Shown here: one piece after another, positions 1-9,073 of the stretch
How the letters are laid out: every line of letters starts with the position of its first letter
How positions within the stretch are numbered: position 1 is the stretch's first letter
The notes under the pieces: generated by a model
The model's input: the letters and a program-made list of their open reading frames with translations, nothing else
What the model was told of the DNA's origin: nothing
The model's database searches: none
Translations under genes and position numbers: made by a program
Assembly (NCBI GenBank): GCA_029243025.1
Contig: JAQWSU010000042.1
Coordinates: forward strand, 62,001 to 126,000
Length of the DNA stretch: 64,000 nucleotides
Direction: 5' to 3'
Source: Pirellulaceae bacterium
Lineage (GTDB): Bacteria; Planctomycetota; Planctomycetia; Pirellulales; Pirellulaceae

Positions 1-797
1 TTGTGGGGCGAATTGATGCCACCCATGATGCCGCGCAGGTGGCGGACGGGGGCCATTTTGTCTTGCCCGCCGACAATGACACCTGCCAACAAGTCGTTAT
101 GCCCGCCCAAATATTTTGTTGCCGAATGGAGGACAAAGTCGACGCCGTAATCGATGGGACGCACATTGAAGGGAGTTGCCAGTGTGGCATCAATTAGTGT
201 GTCGACTTGGTACTGTCGTCCCAGAGCTGCAAACTGTTCTAAGTCGACGACGCTCAAATGTGGGTTGGTGGGCGATTCGCTGACTAGCATTCGAGTTCGG
301 TCATTGATCGCAGCCTCCATCGCCTCGTAATTGCAGGCTTCGACTTGCCGCGTGACCACGCCAAACCGCGATAGGTGTTTTGAGCAGAATTCTCGGCTTC
401 GATGATAACACTCGTTGAAGAAAATTACTTCATCGCCGGCGTTTAATCGAGCCATGAAGACGCCGACAATTGCCGACATGCCACTCGAAAAAAGGACGGC
501 ATCTTCGCCGCCGTCGAGTGCTGCCAGTTTGCGTTCAACGACGCGTTCACCCGGATTTCCATAACGTCCGTATTCTTCGCGCGGCTGCTCTTGCTCGATG
601 TAGTCAATGACTGACTGGGTGTCGGGGAATGTGAAGGTTGACGCACAGAAGATCGGATCGGTAATCGAATCTCCAGGCTTTTGTCTTGCTTCGCCCGAGT
701 GGACTGATTGTGTGGAGACACCCGGCTCGTTTTTGTTCTTTGGTGTCAAATCTTTGTCTCGGGCATCGGCGGAAGAGGACGGAGAGGAAGTCGTCAT
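1..797 (-). CDS. Trans-sulfuration PLP-dependent enzyme (cystathionine gamma-synthase/lyase family), 3' part beyond window
   Basis: Reading the minus strand from the ATG at 797 gives about 265 codons without a stop, running off the left edge. The protein carries the Cys/Met-metabolism PLP family signature: a YGRYGNPG segment near residue 78, SSGMSAI near residue 104, and SATKYLGGHND near residue 225, where the lysine would form the Schiff base with pyridoxal phosphate. The family performs gamma- or beta-replacement and elimination on homoserine esters, cystathionine, cysteine or methionine in the cytoplasm. The N-terminal 30 residues are Ser/Asp/Lys-rich and poorly conserved, so a later start is possible. 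Which member it is (gamma-synthase, gamma-lyase, O-acetylhomoserine sulfhydrylase) cannot be decided from the fragment. A terminator-like hairpin and a tiny Cys-containing ORF lie directly upstream and may regulate it. Confidence 0.88.
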   Translation of the reverse strand, partial: MTTSSPSSSADARDKDLTPKNKNEPGVSTQSVHSGEARQKPGDSITDPIFCASTFTFPDTQSVIDYIEQEQPREEYGRYGNPGERVVERKLAALDGGEDAVLFSSGMSAIVGVFMARLNAGDEVIFFNECYHRSREFCSKHLSRFGVVTRQVEACNYEAMEAAINDRTRMLVSESPTNPHLSVVDLEQFAALGRQYQVDTLIDATLATPFNVRPIDYGVDFVLHSATKYLGGHNDLLAGVIVGGQDKMAPVRHLRGIMGGINSPH

Positions 798-852
798 GGA
801 TTGGTCTTCACACGCAGGAATGGAAACAGATTTACCGGGTTTGCGTGCGTGC

Positions 853-881
853 AAAAAAAAACCGCGGACAAAAAGCCGCGG
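853..881 (-). terminator. Intrinsic terminator or attenuator ahead of the trans-sulfuration gene
   Basis: On the minus strand CCGCGG (881-876) is followed by an 8-nt loop, CCGCGG (867-862) and nine Ts (861-853), which is a classic rho-independent terminator. It points towards, and ends about 55 nt before, the ATG at 797. It therefore either ends a short leader RNA or acts as an attenuator for the PLP enzyme. Confidence 0.7.
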
Positions 882-941
882 CGTTTACAGTCTTACTAAA
901 TTGGACCGCGTCCCACCCTTTGGTTGGTCAGCGATGGCTCT

Positions 942-989
942 TTAGCAGAACAGGCTGCAAGCGGCCGCAAATCCCTGAGGTTCGGACAT
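942..989 (-). CDS. Putative 15-aa leader peptide (MSEPQGFAAACSLFC)
   Basis: A very short ORF on the minus strand starts with ATG at 989 and stops with TAA at 944-942. A GGAGG Shine-Dalgarno sequence (1003-999) lies 9 nt before the ATG. Two of the last five codons are TGC (Cys), the last immediately before the stop. The ORF is followed by the terminator hairpin at 881-853 and then the trans-sulfuration gene. Arrangement and Cys codons fit a transcription-attenuation leader sensing cysteine charging, but nothing except position and codons supports this. It could be a chance ORF. Confidence 0.35.
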   Translation of the reverse strand: MSEPQGFAAACSLFC

Positions 990-1261
990 TCTAACCATCC
1001 TCCGGTTTGGTTTCAAGTTCTTGCTCAAGGGGACAACAAGTTTAACGCCTTTCAACCAAAATTTTATGTTGAAATCTAGGGGTTCTCGGGCTTGGGCCAC
1101 TCACATAAAGTGCACGGAAAGGCCGTTTCCGATTGTGATGTCAAAGCTGAACAGAAACGGACGGAACGTGCTTGATAGGTACTCTTTTTCTGGACGTTTC
1201 TGGCCATTTCAGCATAAACTGGGTGTTGCGAGACGACGAATCCCAATTAGGAGTACTTCGT

Positions 1262-2449
1262 ATGCCTTCGATTCTGCGCTGGTCTTTGATGACACTCATC
1301 AGTCTCTTGACGCTGTGTCCTCTCGGTTTGCTTGCCGTGGCCAGTGAGGGGAAGTTGACACCCGAACAACTTGTGCAGCAGTTGGGGGATGCGCGTTTTA
1401 GCCAACGGCAAATTGCGACGGAGGCACTGACTCAAAGAGGGGTGGCCGCAATCGACGCCGTTCGAGCGGGTATCGAAAGTAAGGATCCGGAGATTCGCTT
1501 CCGCTCCCGAGCCATCTTGCGGGTGATTCGCCATTTAGAACGCGAGAGATTGATCAATGCGTTCATCGCAGGTTTGGAGGTCGAGACGGCAGACGAATTG
1601 CCGGGCTGGACCGACTTCCAAACGATGGTCGGTCAAACTTCAAACTCGAAAGCCTTGTTCGTGCAAATGCTCGAGTCAGAGTGGGCCTTCCTGGATGCGG
1701 TCTACCAGAATGACCCCACGCTGGCCGGATCCTTGCTCGCCAACCGTTGTCAAACCGTCAAGATGATGCAGGGTCGCCGACCGGTGACGATTGGGAACAT
1801 CGCCGCGCTCGTCTTTGTCTCGGCTCGAGAGGATGTGGATATCGCTGACCAATCCTTCTTGATGCGATTGTTGTACAGTAACCCCGACCTGGATCGTGCG
1901 ATGCGAGCTGGGACTTACCGTGAATCGTTAAGAGCCATCATGGGGGCGATGGTCGGAAAAGAGACTTACGACAGTACCCTGGTCCAGAGGCTCAATTTTT
2001 CACTTAAATACGGTTTGAAGCAAGGATTGACGCCGGCACGGACGGTTCTTCGTGATCGGCTCGGAGCACCCCACGATCGGCAGTATTCGATCCTGACCCT
2101 TGCCAAGCTTGGGCAGAAAAGTGATTCCGCGTTAATTGACTCGATGCTCGATGACTCGGGGGTCGTTGCCTCGCATCATCGTATTAACAACGTGCGAATC
2201 ACCACGCAGGTGCGTGACATTGCCCTCGCCTCTTTGATCCAGTTGTCGGGGGCCTCATTTGCGGATTACGGCATGCCGGCTGTGGGAGAGCATCCCACTC
2301 GAATGTTGAATCACTCGACGGTCGGCTTTGCGACCGAAGAGGCGAGAGTGAAAGCGATTGCGAAATGGAAGCAAGACGCGGAGACTACGACACCTGAATC
2401 GGGCGACGAGGGATTAGAAATTGAGTCCCCAGCTATCGGGCTGCCGTAA
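1262..2449 (+). CDS. Exported HEAT-repeat-like protein
   Basis: A 395-aa protein of unknown function. The ATG at 1262 is preferred because TAGGAG lies about 10 nt upstream and the first 28 residues form a clear signal peptide (a basic start, a Leu-rich core, then LLAVAS). An in-frame upstream extension to 1172 would add 30 non-signal residues. The mature N-terminus (roughly residues 30-100) resembles the helical repeats of planctomycete HEAT-like proteins, with a QLGDARFSQRQIATEAL stretch followed by a second helix pair. A later segment (250-330) is again helical with regular Leu spacing. It ends 2 bp before the convergent PQQ-like gene. It is probably periplasmic; the partner is unknown. Confidence 0.8.
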   Translation: MPSILRWSLMTLISLLTLCPLGLLAVASEGKLTPEQLVQQLGDARFSQRQIATEALTQRGVAAIDAVRAGIESKDPEIRFRSRAILRVIRHLERERLINAFIAGLEVETADELPGWTDFQTMVGQTSNSKALFVQMLESEWAFLDAVYQNDPTLAGSLLANRCQTVKMMQGRRPVTIGNIAALVFVSAREDVDIADQSFLMRLLYSNPDLDRAMRAGTYRESLRAIMGAMVGKETYDSTLVQRLNFSLKYGLKQGLTPARTVLRDRLGAPHDRQYSILTLAKLGQKSDSALIDSMLDDSGVVASHHRINNVRITTQVRDIALASLIQLSGASFADYGMPAVGEHPTRMLNHSTVGFATEEARVKAIAKWKQDAETTTPESGDEGLEIESPAIGLP

Positions 2450-2451
2450 CG

Positions 2452-4068
2452 TCATTCGTCCTTTGTTTTCAGACCAAGTTCGTAACAGGTCGCCTGTTGT
2501 CCGTTCCGCACCAGGAGATAGCGCCCATAAAGGCAGAGGTTGTTCCAGGTTAAACCCTCAATTGCTTGGAACTTGCCCAACTGGACATGTTGATCAGGAC
2601 GGGCCTCAACAGCGAATAGCATGCCATTCTCGTCCAGCACGAGCAGTGTTTTTCCCACCAGCAAAATCTGGCCGTAGTCATAGCGTACTTTCCAGCGTTT
2701 TCGTCCTGATTCCACGTCGATGCACTCGAGGAAGGTGTCGTCCAGACCGTAGATATGATTTTCGTGAACGACGACATTGGTGTACTTGGTCTTCATTACG
2801 TTCGATCGACTCCAGCTCTCAACGGCCGACCAACTCCCATCGTCTTCTCGGTGGACCTCGAATACCGCCGCTCCCTGCCCATACCCTTTCGAGATGAATA
2901 CGCGTTGCTTGTCGATCGGAATTGCTTGAGAGTTATTTGCATCGGCCGTTGAGTTACCGGGCCAAACGAATTCCCAAAGCTTTTCTCCATTGGCGGGGTC
3001 ATGTCCGCAAACATAGTTTTGAACAACAATCAAAATCTGTCGCTCGTCATCAAGTTGCACAAGGGACGGTGAAGCGTAACTAATTTGCCGATTTCCGCCC
3101 CGCCAAATTTCCTCGCCCGTTTTCAGATCGTAAGCGATGAGGGAAGACTTAGCTCCGTCGGATGGGCCACCAAGCGGGACGACAATCGCGTTGTCGACTA
3201 CTAAGGGAGACGCTGAACGACCCCAGGCGATAGAAGCCTGGTCGTAAGTGACTCCAGATTCTTCCAGTAGATTTTTTCGCCACAGTTCTAATCCATTGTC
3301 TCCTTGCAAGCATCGTAAGATGCCTGTGGCACCGAGTGCGTAGACACGGCCCTGATGAATCGTGGGTGTTGATCGAGGACCCGCACCTCCAATCACAGTC
3401 GCGTGACGAGTTGTTACCGGATTGGCCCAAACAAGCGCACCGCTGGCGATGTCATAGCAAGCGGTTATCTCTTCCGAACCGCGCTGTTCCATGGTGATGG
3501 CGTACCCATTTACGGCCGAAAAAGCCGACCACCCAGCACCAATGGGTATCGACCAGACGGAAGGTGGTGGCGACTCGGACCAGCGGAAATCAAAGCCTGG
3601 GTCGTCGACTATTAAATTACGATCAGGACCGAGGAATTGAGGAAAATCGTCCGGTGTCGTGATGTCGAGGTGGGCGACCGTGTCCGTCTTGTCGTGTGTG
3701 TTGATTTGGTTCATGGTGGCATCATGAACCGGTGACCAACGGAATGCGAGTCGCGGCATTAAGCCTCCGGTAACTTCTTCGATTCGAAAGCAGTAAAAGG
3801 CGATCACGGAACTGGCCAAGCAAATTCCAAATACCGAATAGCGAAGCGTGCGTGAGTAGCGGGAGCAGAAAGTGAACCAAATCAGGCTGCCGATGGAGGC
3901 GACGAAGATGGAGACGCCAGCCAAGGCCACTCGAGTTCCCGCCCCCATTAATTCGTTCGTTTGAGTCCAAATGATAAATCCGACGGCGAGCGACCAGAGG
4001 ATGATCGGCAGGAAAGGTATTCGACGTCGTAAAGGAATTGCAACGCGGCTTTCAGATTTCGTGTTCAT
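2452..4068 (-). CDS. Membrane-anchored PQQ-like beta-propeller protein
   Basis: The 538-aa protein starts with a basic segment and three probable membrane helices (about residues 18-90). A periplasmic domain of repeated beta-propeller blades follows, with typical PQQ-repeat motifs such as SLIAYDLKTGEEIW, GNNGLELW-type turns and AYDIASGALVW-like turns. A DFPQFLGPDRN segment near residue 140 matches the start of the PQQ-like domain common in planctomycete secreted proteins. Such proteins are often annotated as outer-membrane assembly (BamB-like) or quinoprotein dehydrogenase-like, but no catalytic residues are evident, so a scaffold role is equally likely. The gene ends convergently with the HEAT-like gene and lies 15 bp downstream of the PVC-type gene on the same strand, so the two may form an operon. 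Confidence 0.85.
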   Translation of the reverse strand: MNTKSESRVAIPLRRRIPFLPIILWSLAVGFIIWTQTNELMGAGTRVALAGVSIFVASIGSLIWFTFCSRYSRTLRYSVFGICLASSVIAFYCFRIEEVTGGLMPRLAFRWSPVHDATMNQINTHDKTDTVAHLDITTPDDFPQFLGPDRNLIVDDPGFDFRWSESPPPSVWSIPIGAGWSAFSAVNGYAITMEQRGSEEITACYDIASGALVWANPVTTRHATVIGGAGPRSTPTIHQGRVYALGATGILRCLQGDNGLELWRKNLLEESGVTYDQASIAWGRSASPLVVDNAIVVPLGGPSDGAKSSLIAYDLKTGEEIWRGGNRQISYASPSLVQLDDERQILIVVQNYVCGHDPANGEKLWEFVWPGNSTADANNSQAIPIDKQRVFISKGYGQGAAVFEVHREDDGSWSAVESWSRSNVMKTKYTNVVVHENHIYGLDDTFLECIDVESGRKRWKVRYDYGQILLVGKTLLVLDENGMLFAVEARPDQHVQLGKFQAIEGLTWNNLCLYGRYLLVRNGQQATCYELGLKTKDE

Positions 4069-4083
4069 AAAAAGTGATGGCGC

Positions 4084-7000
4084 TCATCGGGGCGTCATTT
4101 GTTGCAGAAATGAGTAGAGGTCGACTAAATCTTGATCTGTTGTAGCACGCAACAGTCCGCTCGGCATTAACGAGGTTGGACTGTCGGAGATGGCGATCAC
4201 TTCGTCATCAGCGATACGAACCACTTCGTCAGGCCCCAATTGTAGCAGCGTGCCGTTCGGAGATTCGTAAACAACCATTCCCGAGTAAACCCGACCACCG
4301 CGCGTTTCAAAGCGTTTGGTTTGATAAAGGGGAGAGACATTTTGGTTGGGATTGAGAATGGCTGCGAACAAATCGTCTCGCGAAAAACGTTTGGCGACAG
4401 GGTGAAGTTCGGGGCCCAGCCGTCGCTGGCCGGAATGACAGGCAGCACATTGCAGCCGTTGATATACCTGTTGCCCTCGTGATGGATCGCCGCTCGCCCA
4501 GTTTAAGCCGTCGAGACGTTGCTGCCACATCGCTTGGTCAGGATATTCACGTAGTTTTGCGGCTTGTTGGGGGTAGTGATCGCTGAACCAGTCAAAGAAG
4601 GGCGCATGAACTTCAAGTACTTTTTCGTCTTGGAGTCCGTGGTCGTTAACTTGAAATTGTTGATCGGTCCAATGGAGAAGTAGGGCTCGTAAGGCTTTCC
4701 GAGCGGCGGTGTATCGATTCGCCGAACAATGCCGTTGCAAGCTGCTCATCGCAGTCGCTAAATCGTCAGGCGAGGGGTTGGATGTAAGCGACCTGAGTGC
4801 GATAGCCGCACGGACAACCGTTGTTGGGCGAGCTGATTGCAAAGCTTCAATAAATCGGTCGCGGTCGATATCCTGAGGAGCTCGAGAAATAATTTCAACG
4901 ATCGAGTCACGTAGGTGGTAGGCGGACCACTGTTCGCGCAAGATGCGAAAAGATTGCTCATCTGGCAAAAGACTGACCACGCGGATGAGCTCAGGATCCC
5001 ATTGGTCGTCGTCAAAATCCTCGATCCCCCGTAATAAATTTTCGGCAGCTTGTTGCCGAATTGTTGGAGGAGAATTGAGCACGAACAGGCTGTGTGCGGC
5101 GTCGCGAAAGTTGGCGTGATTAATCAATTGGGTGGCTAGTCGAGAATCCTGTTGACAAAGGCGCTGATAGGTCTCCGCAATTCTCAATGGCCAGTTGCGA
5201 CTCGAAAGTTTCTTGCCCGCCGCCATTTTTCGTGAAAGATTCAAGAGGATTTCAGATGTCTTTTCGGTGATCGATGGTGACCGCTCGCCCGAAATGTGGG
5301 CGAGCGCCATCAAATAGTGAATATCGGTTTCAACTTCGGTATGGGCGTTACATTGGTCGACCAATAATGACGGCCAACGGGGGTCCGACGCCGCAAGCAT
5401 GGAAGCGAGACGTGCGATTTCCTGGTCGATTAACTGATCGTTCGTTGGAAACGAACGCAAGAGGAAAAGGTCGCACGCCTTTCGATCAGTTTCGTCAATT
5501 TTTTCTTGCGCTGCTCGGCTGTAACCGACCATGCCGGTTTTTGAATTCTCGGAAACGTTAATATCGCCCAGCTGCAACTGCAGGAGGCGAAGCAGTTCAA
5601 GACGGAGCAACCGAGGATTTTCCATTGAGCTATTACGCAATAGGTCAGAAATCGAGAAGGGTGTTGCTTCATTTCTTCTTTCTAAAACGCGTGCAGCGAT
5701 CTGTTTGTCGAGGAGTCTTGGTGTGCGGACATTCGTTGCTAACCAGCGAATCCACAGGTTGCGCACGCGGCGATCAGTAGACAATAACTTGTTGGAAATC
5801 ACTGGCTGTCGTGCCGCAAGATCATTCGTTGCTTGACTTGCGAGGGGATTCAAGGCGGCTCGCACGATGCGAGGGTGATCAGACTCTGCGAGGCTTGTTA
5901 ACGCGCTGGCGCTGGCCTCGGCGTCGAGGCGACGCCCGATGGCCCAGGCTGCCCGTGCGGTGATTTCAGGCGGATTGGAGGAAGCAAGCAATTTGAGAGC
6001 AACTTCTGATGGGAGTCCGTCGAAGAGTTCGACGAGAATTTCGATTGCGCGAATTCGTTGTTCGACGGTGTATTTCGTGTCAACGGCTGCCGATTCAAAT
6101 GGCCTTGGTCCTAACTGTTCGGCGCCGGGTTTCCACTCTGCCCTCGACCAAGCGGCGAGTGGCTGATCGGCGCTCAAAATGCTAGCCACCTTTGAAGTGA
6201 CGGTTGACGGCTGCATTTCTGATTGGCTGTGAATTCGAAAGACACCGCCTTGGGTGCCGCGACCCCCGATGGCAACGAACAAATCACCGGACGGACCAAC
6301 GGCCAAATCGACGGGGGCGAAACCCACATCCCCAACTGTCGCTAGAAAGAGTTCAGGTGTGCCGCGATAGGTGGTACCGACGACTTCGAGCGGGATGAAA
6401 TAGACTCTTCCCAACGTCCAGCAGCAGCTGAAGACGCCATTTTGGTAATGGTCGGGAAATTGACGGTGACTGTAGACGGTGAGACCGGTGGGGGAGCCGC
6501 GACCTAATTCGGCGACCCGATCCACATTGTCGAAAAAGCTGACGGGACGCGACCAACTGAGTTTCCAGCCATTGTTGACCCAACCATGGTGCTCGCCTTC
6601 GGCGATGTCGAAGAGTCGTGTGGGGGTGTACCACGGCAGATGATGATCGCGTTCACCATCGGCGTCGACCGTGAAGCAGTGACCAAAGCGGTTGATGGAT
6701 AGGTCGTATGGATTGCGAAATCCTTCAGCGACGACTTCACTGATTGCTCCGTCTGGAGAAAACCTCAGCAGTGCACCCGAGCGCGGCTTGTGAATTGGCG
6801 AATTCGGAGTCTGTGCGTAGCTAGCATCGATACCTGCATCATTGCCGCAGATTAAATAGAACCAACCGTCTGGGCCTTGGATAAGACCGTTTGCACCATG
6901 TTCGGGATTTCGGAGTCGAGCCCAGATTTTTGGGGACGCATCACCGACTCCGTCACCGTCGAGATCGCGAATTCTCATTAAAGAATTGTCACCCGTGCAA

Positions 7001-7299
7001 ATCAAATCCGCGCCGTCAAACACCATGCCGTGTGCGCCTCGATTTGGCACCGATGAAAACTGACGAAACGAATCTGCAACGCCGTCGTTATTTTGATCAA
7101 GCAGAGTGCGAACATAGCCTGGCCCCGACACAACCACTTGGCCTTTAGCATTGATCGTCATGCTGTAAACATCGTGAGCTAATTCATCGGTGGCATATCG
7201 ACTTACCACAAAACCATCCGGCACCTGCAAGCCGGTCGGCTCCCCCGCGATTGAGGCCGTAGCAAAAGCAAAGATTAGCAGCAAATAACGAGCGCCCAT
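4084..7299 (-). CDS. PVC-type secreted dehydrogenase-like protein with C-terminal haem-binding CxxCH
   Basis: At 1071 aa this belongs to the large family seen in Pirellula and Verrucomicrobium. A signal peptide (MGARYLLLIFAFATASIAG) leads into an NHL/glucose-dehydrogenase-like propeller (about residues 25-390), with motifs such as NPYDLSINRFG. A long HEAT-repeat region (about 400-850) follows, then a cytochrome-c-like domain with QCAACHSG near residue 950. The ending, VIAISDSPTSLMPSGL, is typical of the haem-binding domain. These proteins are thought to act in periplasmic oxidation, often of sugars, but substrates are mostly unknown. A TTG at 7353 would extend the N-terminus by 18 residues; the ATG at 7299 is preferred because it places the signal peptide first. 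No strong ribosome site is seen for either start. Confidence 0.9.
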   Translation of the reverse strand: MGARYLLLIFAFATASIAGEPTGLQVPDGFVVSRYATDELAHDVYSMTINAKGQVVVSGPGYVRTLLDQNNDGVADSFRQFSSVPNRGAHGMVFDGADLICTGDNSLMRIRDLDGDGVGDASPKIWARLRNPEHGANGLIQGPDGWFYLICGNDAGIDASYAQTPNSPIHKPRSGALLRFSPDGAISEVVAEGFRNPYDLSINRFGHCFTVDADGERDHHLPWYTPTRLFDIAEGEHHGWVNNGWKLSWSRPVSFFDNVDRVAELGRGSPTGLTVYSHRQFPDHYQNGVFSCCWTLGRVYFIPLEVVGTTYRGTPELFLATVGDVGFAPVDLAVGPSGDLFVAIGGRGTQGGVFRIHSQSEMQPSTVTSKVASILSADQPLAAWSRAEWKPGAEQLGPRPFESAAVDTKYTVEQRIRAIEILVELFDGLPSEVALKLLASSNPPEITARAAWAIGRRLDAEASASALTSLAESDHPRIVRAALNPLASQATNDLAARQPVISNKLLSTDRRVRNLWIRWLATNVRTPRLLDKQIAARVLERRNEATPFSISDLLRNSSMENPRLLRLELLRLLQLQLGDINVSENSKTGMVGYSRAAQEKIDETDRKACDLFLLRSFPTNDQLIDQEIARLASMLAASDPRWPSLLVDQCNAHTEVETDIHYLMALAHISGERSPSITEKTSEILLNLSRKMAAGKKLSSRNWPLRIAETYQRLCQQDSRLATQLINHANFRDAAHSLFVLNSPPTIRQQAAENLLRGIEDFDDDQWDPELIRVVSLLPDEQSFRILREQWSAYHLRDSIVEIISRAPQDIDRDRFIEALQSARPTTVVRAAIALRSLTSNPSPDDLATAMSSLQRHCSANRYTAARKALRALLLHWTDQQFQVNDHGLQDEKVLEVHAPFFDWFSDHYPQQAAKLREYPDQAMWQQRLDGLNWASGDPSRGQQVYQRLQCAACHSGQRRLGPELHPVAKRFSRDDLFAAILNPNQNVSPLYQTKRFETRGGRVYSGMVVYESPNGTLLQLGPDEVVRIADDEVIAISDSPTSLMPSGLLRATTDQDLVDLYSFLQQMTPR

Positions 7300-7592
7300 G
7301 AGAGGATGCAATGGATCTTTATTGAAGTTTCGATGTAATGAGTGCACGATCAAAGATCAGGAGTGAATGAACGGGTCAATGAAAAGAACGCGGGAACTTG
7401 TCTCATCATACCCAGCCTGATCTCTTTTGGCTTTGATATTTCTATCGCGAAAGTCGAATGCCGAGGCAACTTCTGCGATCCTTTTTTGGGGTACACCTTA
7501 TTGTCGTTTTGCGTTTGCCCACTGACAAGGGCCGTTCAGGAACGCTTGTCGAGGAAACGTTGTTCTGGCAAAACTCTACCCAGGAGCTCAAT

Positions 7593-8231
7593 TTAATGAC
7601 CCAATGATACTCCCCAGCTGACACGGGGGCGGCGATGAGGTGCATGCCAATGATGCCAGCGTGGTCGATAGGGTGGCAGGCACGGGTAAGCATAATACTC
7701 TTCAAGATAGACACGTCGCGGACTCGGATTCGGAAGCGAGCCGGGCGTCGTCGAGGCAGCCTGCATTGTTCGGATGACTGAATCGCTGACTCCCTCGTTT
7801 TTCAATCCGATTAAGTCGGCGGTGGATAAGCCTCCAACAATGCCTTGGGAATTGATCTGTTGAATGATGACTTGGTCGCTGAGTCCAGCGCGGGTCATCG
7901 TGATCGCATCGTTCATGGCCGTGTGGCTTGTTTGCCGTGCTGACAAGTTCCGCTCAATCAAGGCTTGGTTGTTGGCTTCGACCGTGTCCAGACCGTTACC
8001 GATGGTGGCACCAGTGAGAGCTCCAAAGGCGGTGCCGACGGCCGCGCCGGCCGCCGTATTACCTTGGGAGTCGCCAATCGCAGCTCCCACTCCGGCACCG
8101 GTTAGTCCGCCCAGCAACGCGCCTTGCTCCGTAAAGTTCGTCGATTGGCAGGCCACCAGAGGCAGGAACGCTGCTGTTGTGACGAAGAATTGCCAGACTG
8201 AGCGAAGGGATATCGATTGATGAGTTGGCAT
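7593..8231 (-). CDS. Glycine-zipper lipoprotein
   Basis: A 212-aa protein starting at the ATG at 8231, which gives a short basic N-terminus, a hydrophobic core and the lipobox LVAC, so Cys about residue 29 would be lipidated. Residues 35-75 contain repeated GxxxG spacing (ALLGGLTGAGVGAAIGD and two further repeats), the glycine-zipper pattern of membrane-associated bacterial proteins. A helical region and a short domain with GLSDQVIIQQINSQG and SVIRTMQ follow; that pattern recurs in planctomycete surface proteins. The last 30 residues are rich in Pro, Tyr, His and Arg. Likely an envelope structural protein; an upstream ATG at 8264 would spoil the signal. Confidence 0.82.
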   Translation of the reverse strand: MPTHQSISLRSVWQFFVTTAAFLPLVACQSTNFTEQGALLGGLTGAGVGAAIGDSQGNTAAGAAVGTAFGALTGATIGNGLDTVEANNQALIERNLSARQTSHTAMNDAITMTRAGLSDQVIIQQINSQGIVGGLSTADLIGLKNEGVSDSVIRTMQAASTTPGSLPNPSPRRVYLEEYYAYPCLPPYRPRWHHWHAPHRRPRVSWGVSLGH

Positions 8232-8344
8232 CTGCTCACTCCGACCGTTTGAGAAAAGCTGCAAAACGTGTCGGAGAGCATCTCCGCCCAGCGTTTCTCC
8301 GTCAAGTTAGGCTGGGTGGTTTGCTGTAAATGGGTCGCCGCTGG

Positions 8345-8956
8345 CTAGGTTCCGAATTCATCCTCGTAGTCCTCCATCGATGCCGTAATCACTTTGTAGG
8401 CGTGCTCGGCTCCGTAGACACTGTCGATCGAAGTCTGGGAGGCCTCATCGGGTACCATTTTGTAGGTGGAGAAATAGTGGATCAGTCGTTCGACTAAAGC
8501 TTCGGGTAGATCCTTGACGTCCTGAGCCTTCGACCAGAAATTGTCGTTGGCGAGTACGGCAAGGATTTTGTCATCCGCTTCCTGGTTGTCGATGAGTTGC
8601 AATCCTCCGACAACCCGTGCGTTCACGATGACTTCCGAGCGAGCGATTGGACGTTCGCTCAAAACGCAAATGTCGATTGGATCCATGTCGCCGCGAATGG
8701 CGTTCGGTGAAAGTGCACTGACACGATTTGCACAGCAGGTGCGGGGCACGAATCCATACAACGTGGGGGGTTGTGACGATCCGCGTTGAGGGCGATCCAC
8801 TCGGAGATAACCCGTGGTCTTATCGATTTCGTATTTGACGAGGTCGAAAGGCGTGATTTCGATGTAAGCCCGCACAACGGAAGGCGCGGCAGAACCGGGT
8901 TCCAGCCCGTGCCAGGGATGAGGGCGCCATCGATAGAAAGGTTGTGTAAAGGCCAT
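8345..8956 (-). CDS. ppa: Inorganic pyrophosphatase, family I
   Basis: A 203-aa soluble enzyme hydrolysing pyrophosphate to phosphate in the cytoplasm. The family I active-site signature DxDPxD appears as [12 protein letters not shown] around residue 90, with the usual acidic residues in [15 protein letters not shown] around residue 125 and the YKMVPDE and AYKVI segments further on. Glu/Lys-containing strands ([16 protein letters not shown]) precede these, as expected. The protein is slightly longer than typical bacterial forms because of an N-terminal Trp/Pro-rich extension. It stands alone between the lipoprotein and the enolase-family gene. Confidence 0.9.
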   Translation of the reverse strand: MAFTQPFYRWRPHPWHGLEPGSAAPSVVRAYIEITPFDLVKYEIDKTTGYLRVDRPQRGSSQPPTLYGFVPRTCCANRVSALSPNAIRGDMDPIDICVLSERPIARSEVIVNARVVGGLQLIDNQEADDKILAVLANDNFWSKAQDVKDLPEALVERLIHYFSTYKMVPDEASQTSIDSVYGAEHAYKVITASMEDYEDEFGT

Positions 8957-9073
8957 GAAGTGATCCGAAATGGTTTTTGTCAGCGTAGGAATGCCATGCC
9001 GTCTGTTATCGCAAGCGGTGAGCTTCTCGACAAGGTGCCGCGGATTGTTAGGCAGTAAAGCATACGGCCAATT

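Larger units (their letters stand above)
798..1261. promoter_or_regulatory. Divergent intergenic region with leader of the PLP gene
   Basis: This 464-bp gap separates the minus-strand PLP enzyme from the plus-strand HEAT-like protein. It holds the candidate leader ORF, the terminator and a CGCGG stretch (910-906, minus sense) that could pair with the 5' arm of the terminator as an antiterminator. I found no known riboswitch consensus (SAM-I, cobalamin, c-di-GMP). The segment 1010-1260 shows nothing recognisable apart from an AGGAG-like ribosome site before 1262. Confidence 0.45.

Noticed and set aside
850-1003. c-di-GMP (GEMM) or SAM riboswitch in the leader
   Set aside because: A GTGGGACGC string resembles part of the GEMM core, but the flanking conserved stems and the second conserved segment are missing; the SAM-I core is also absent.
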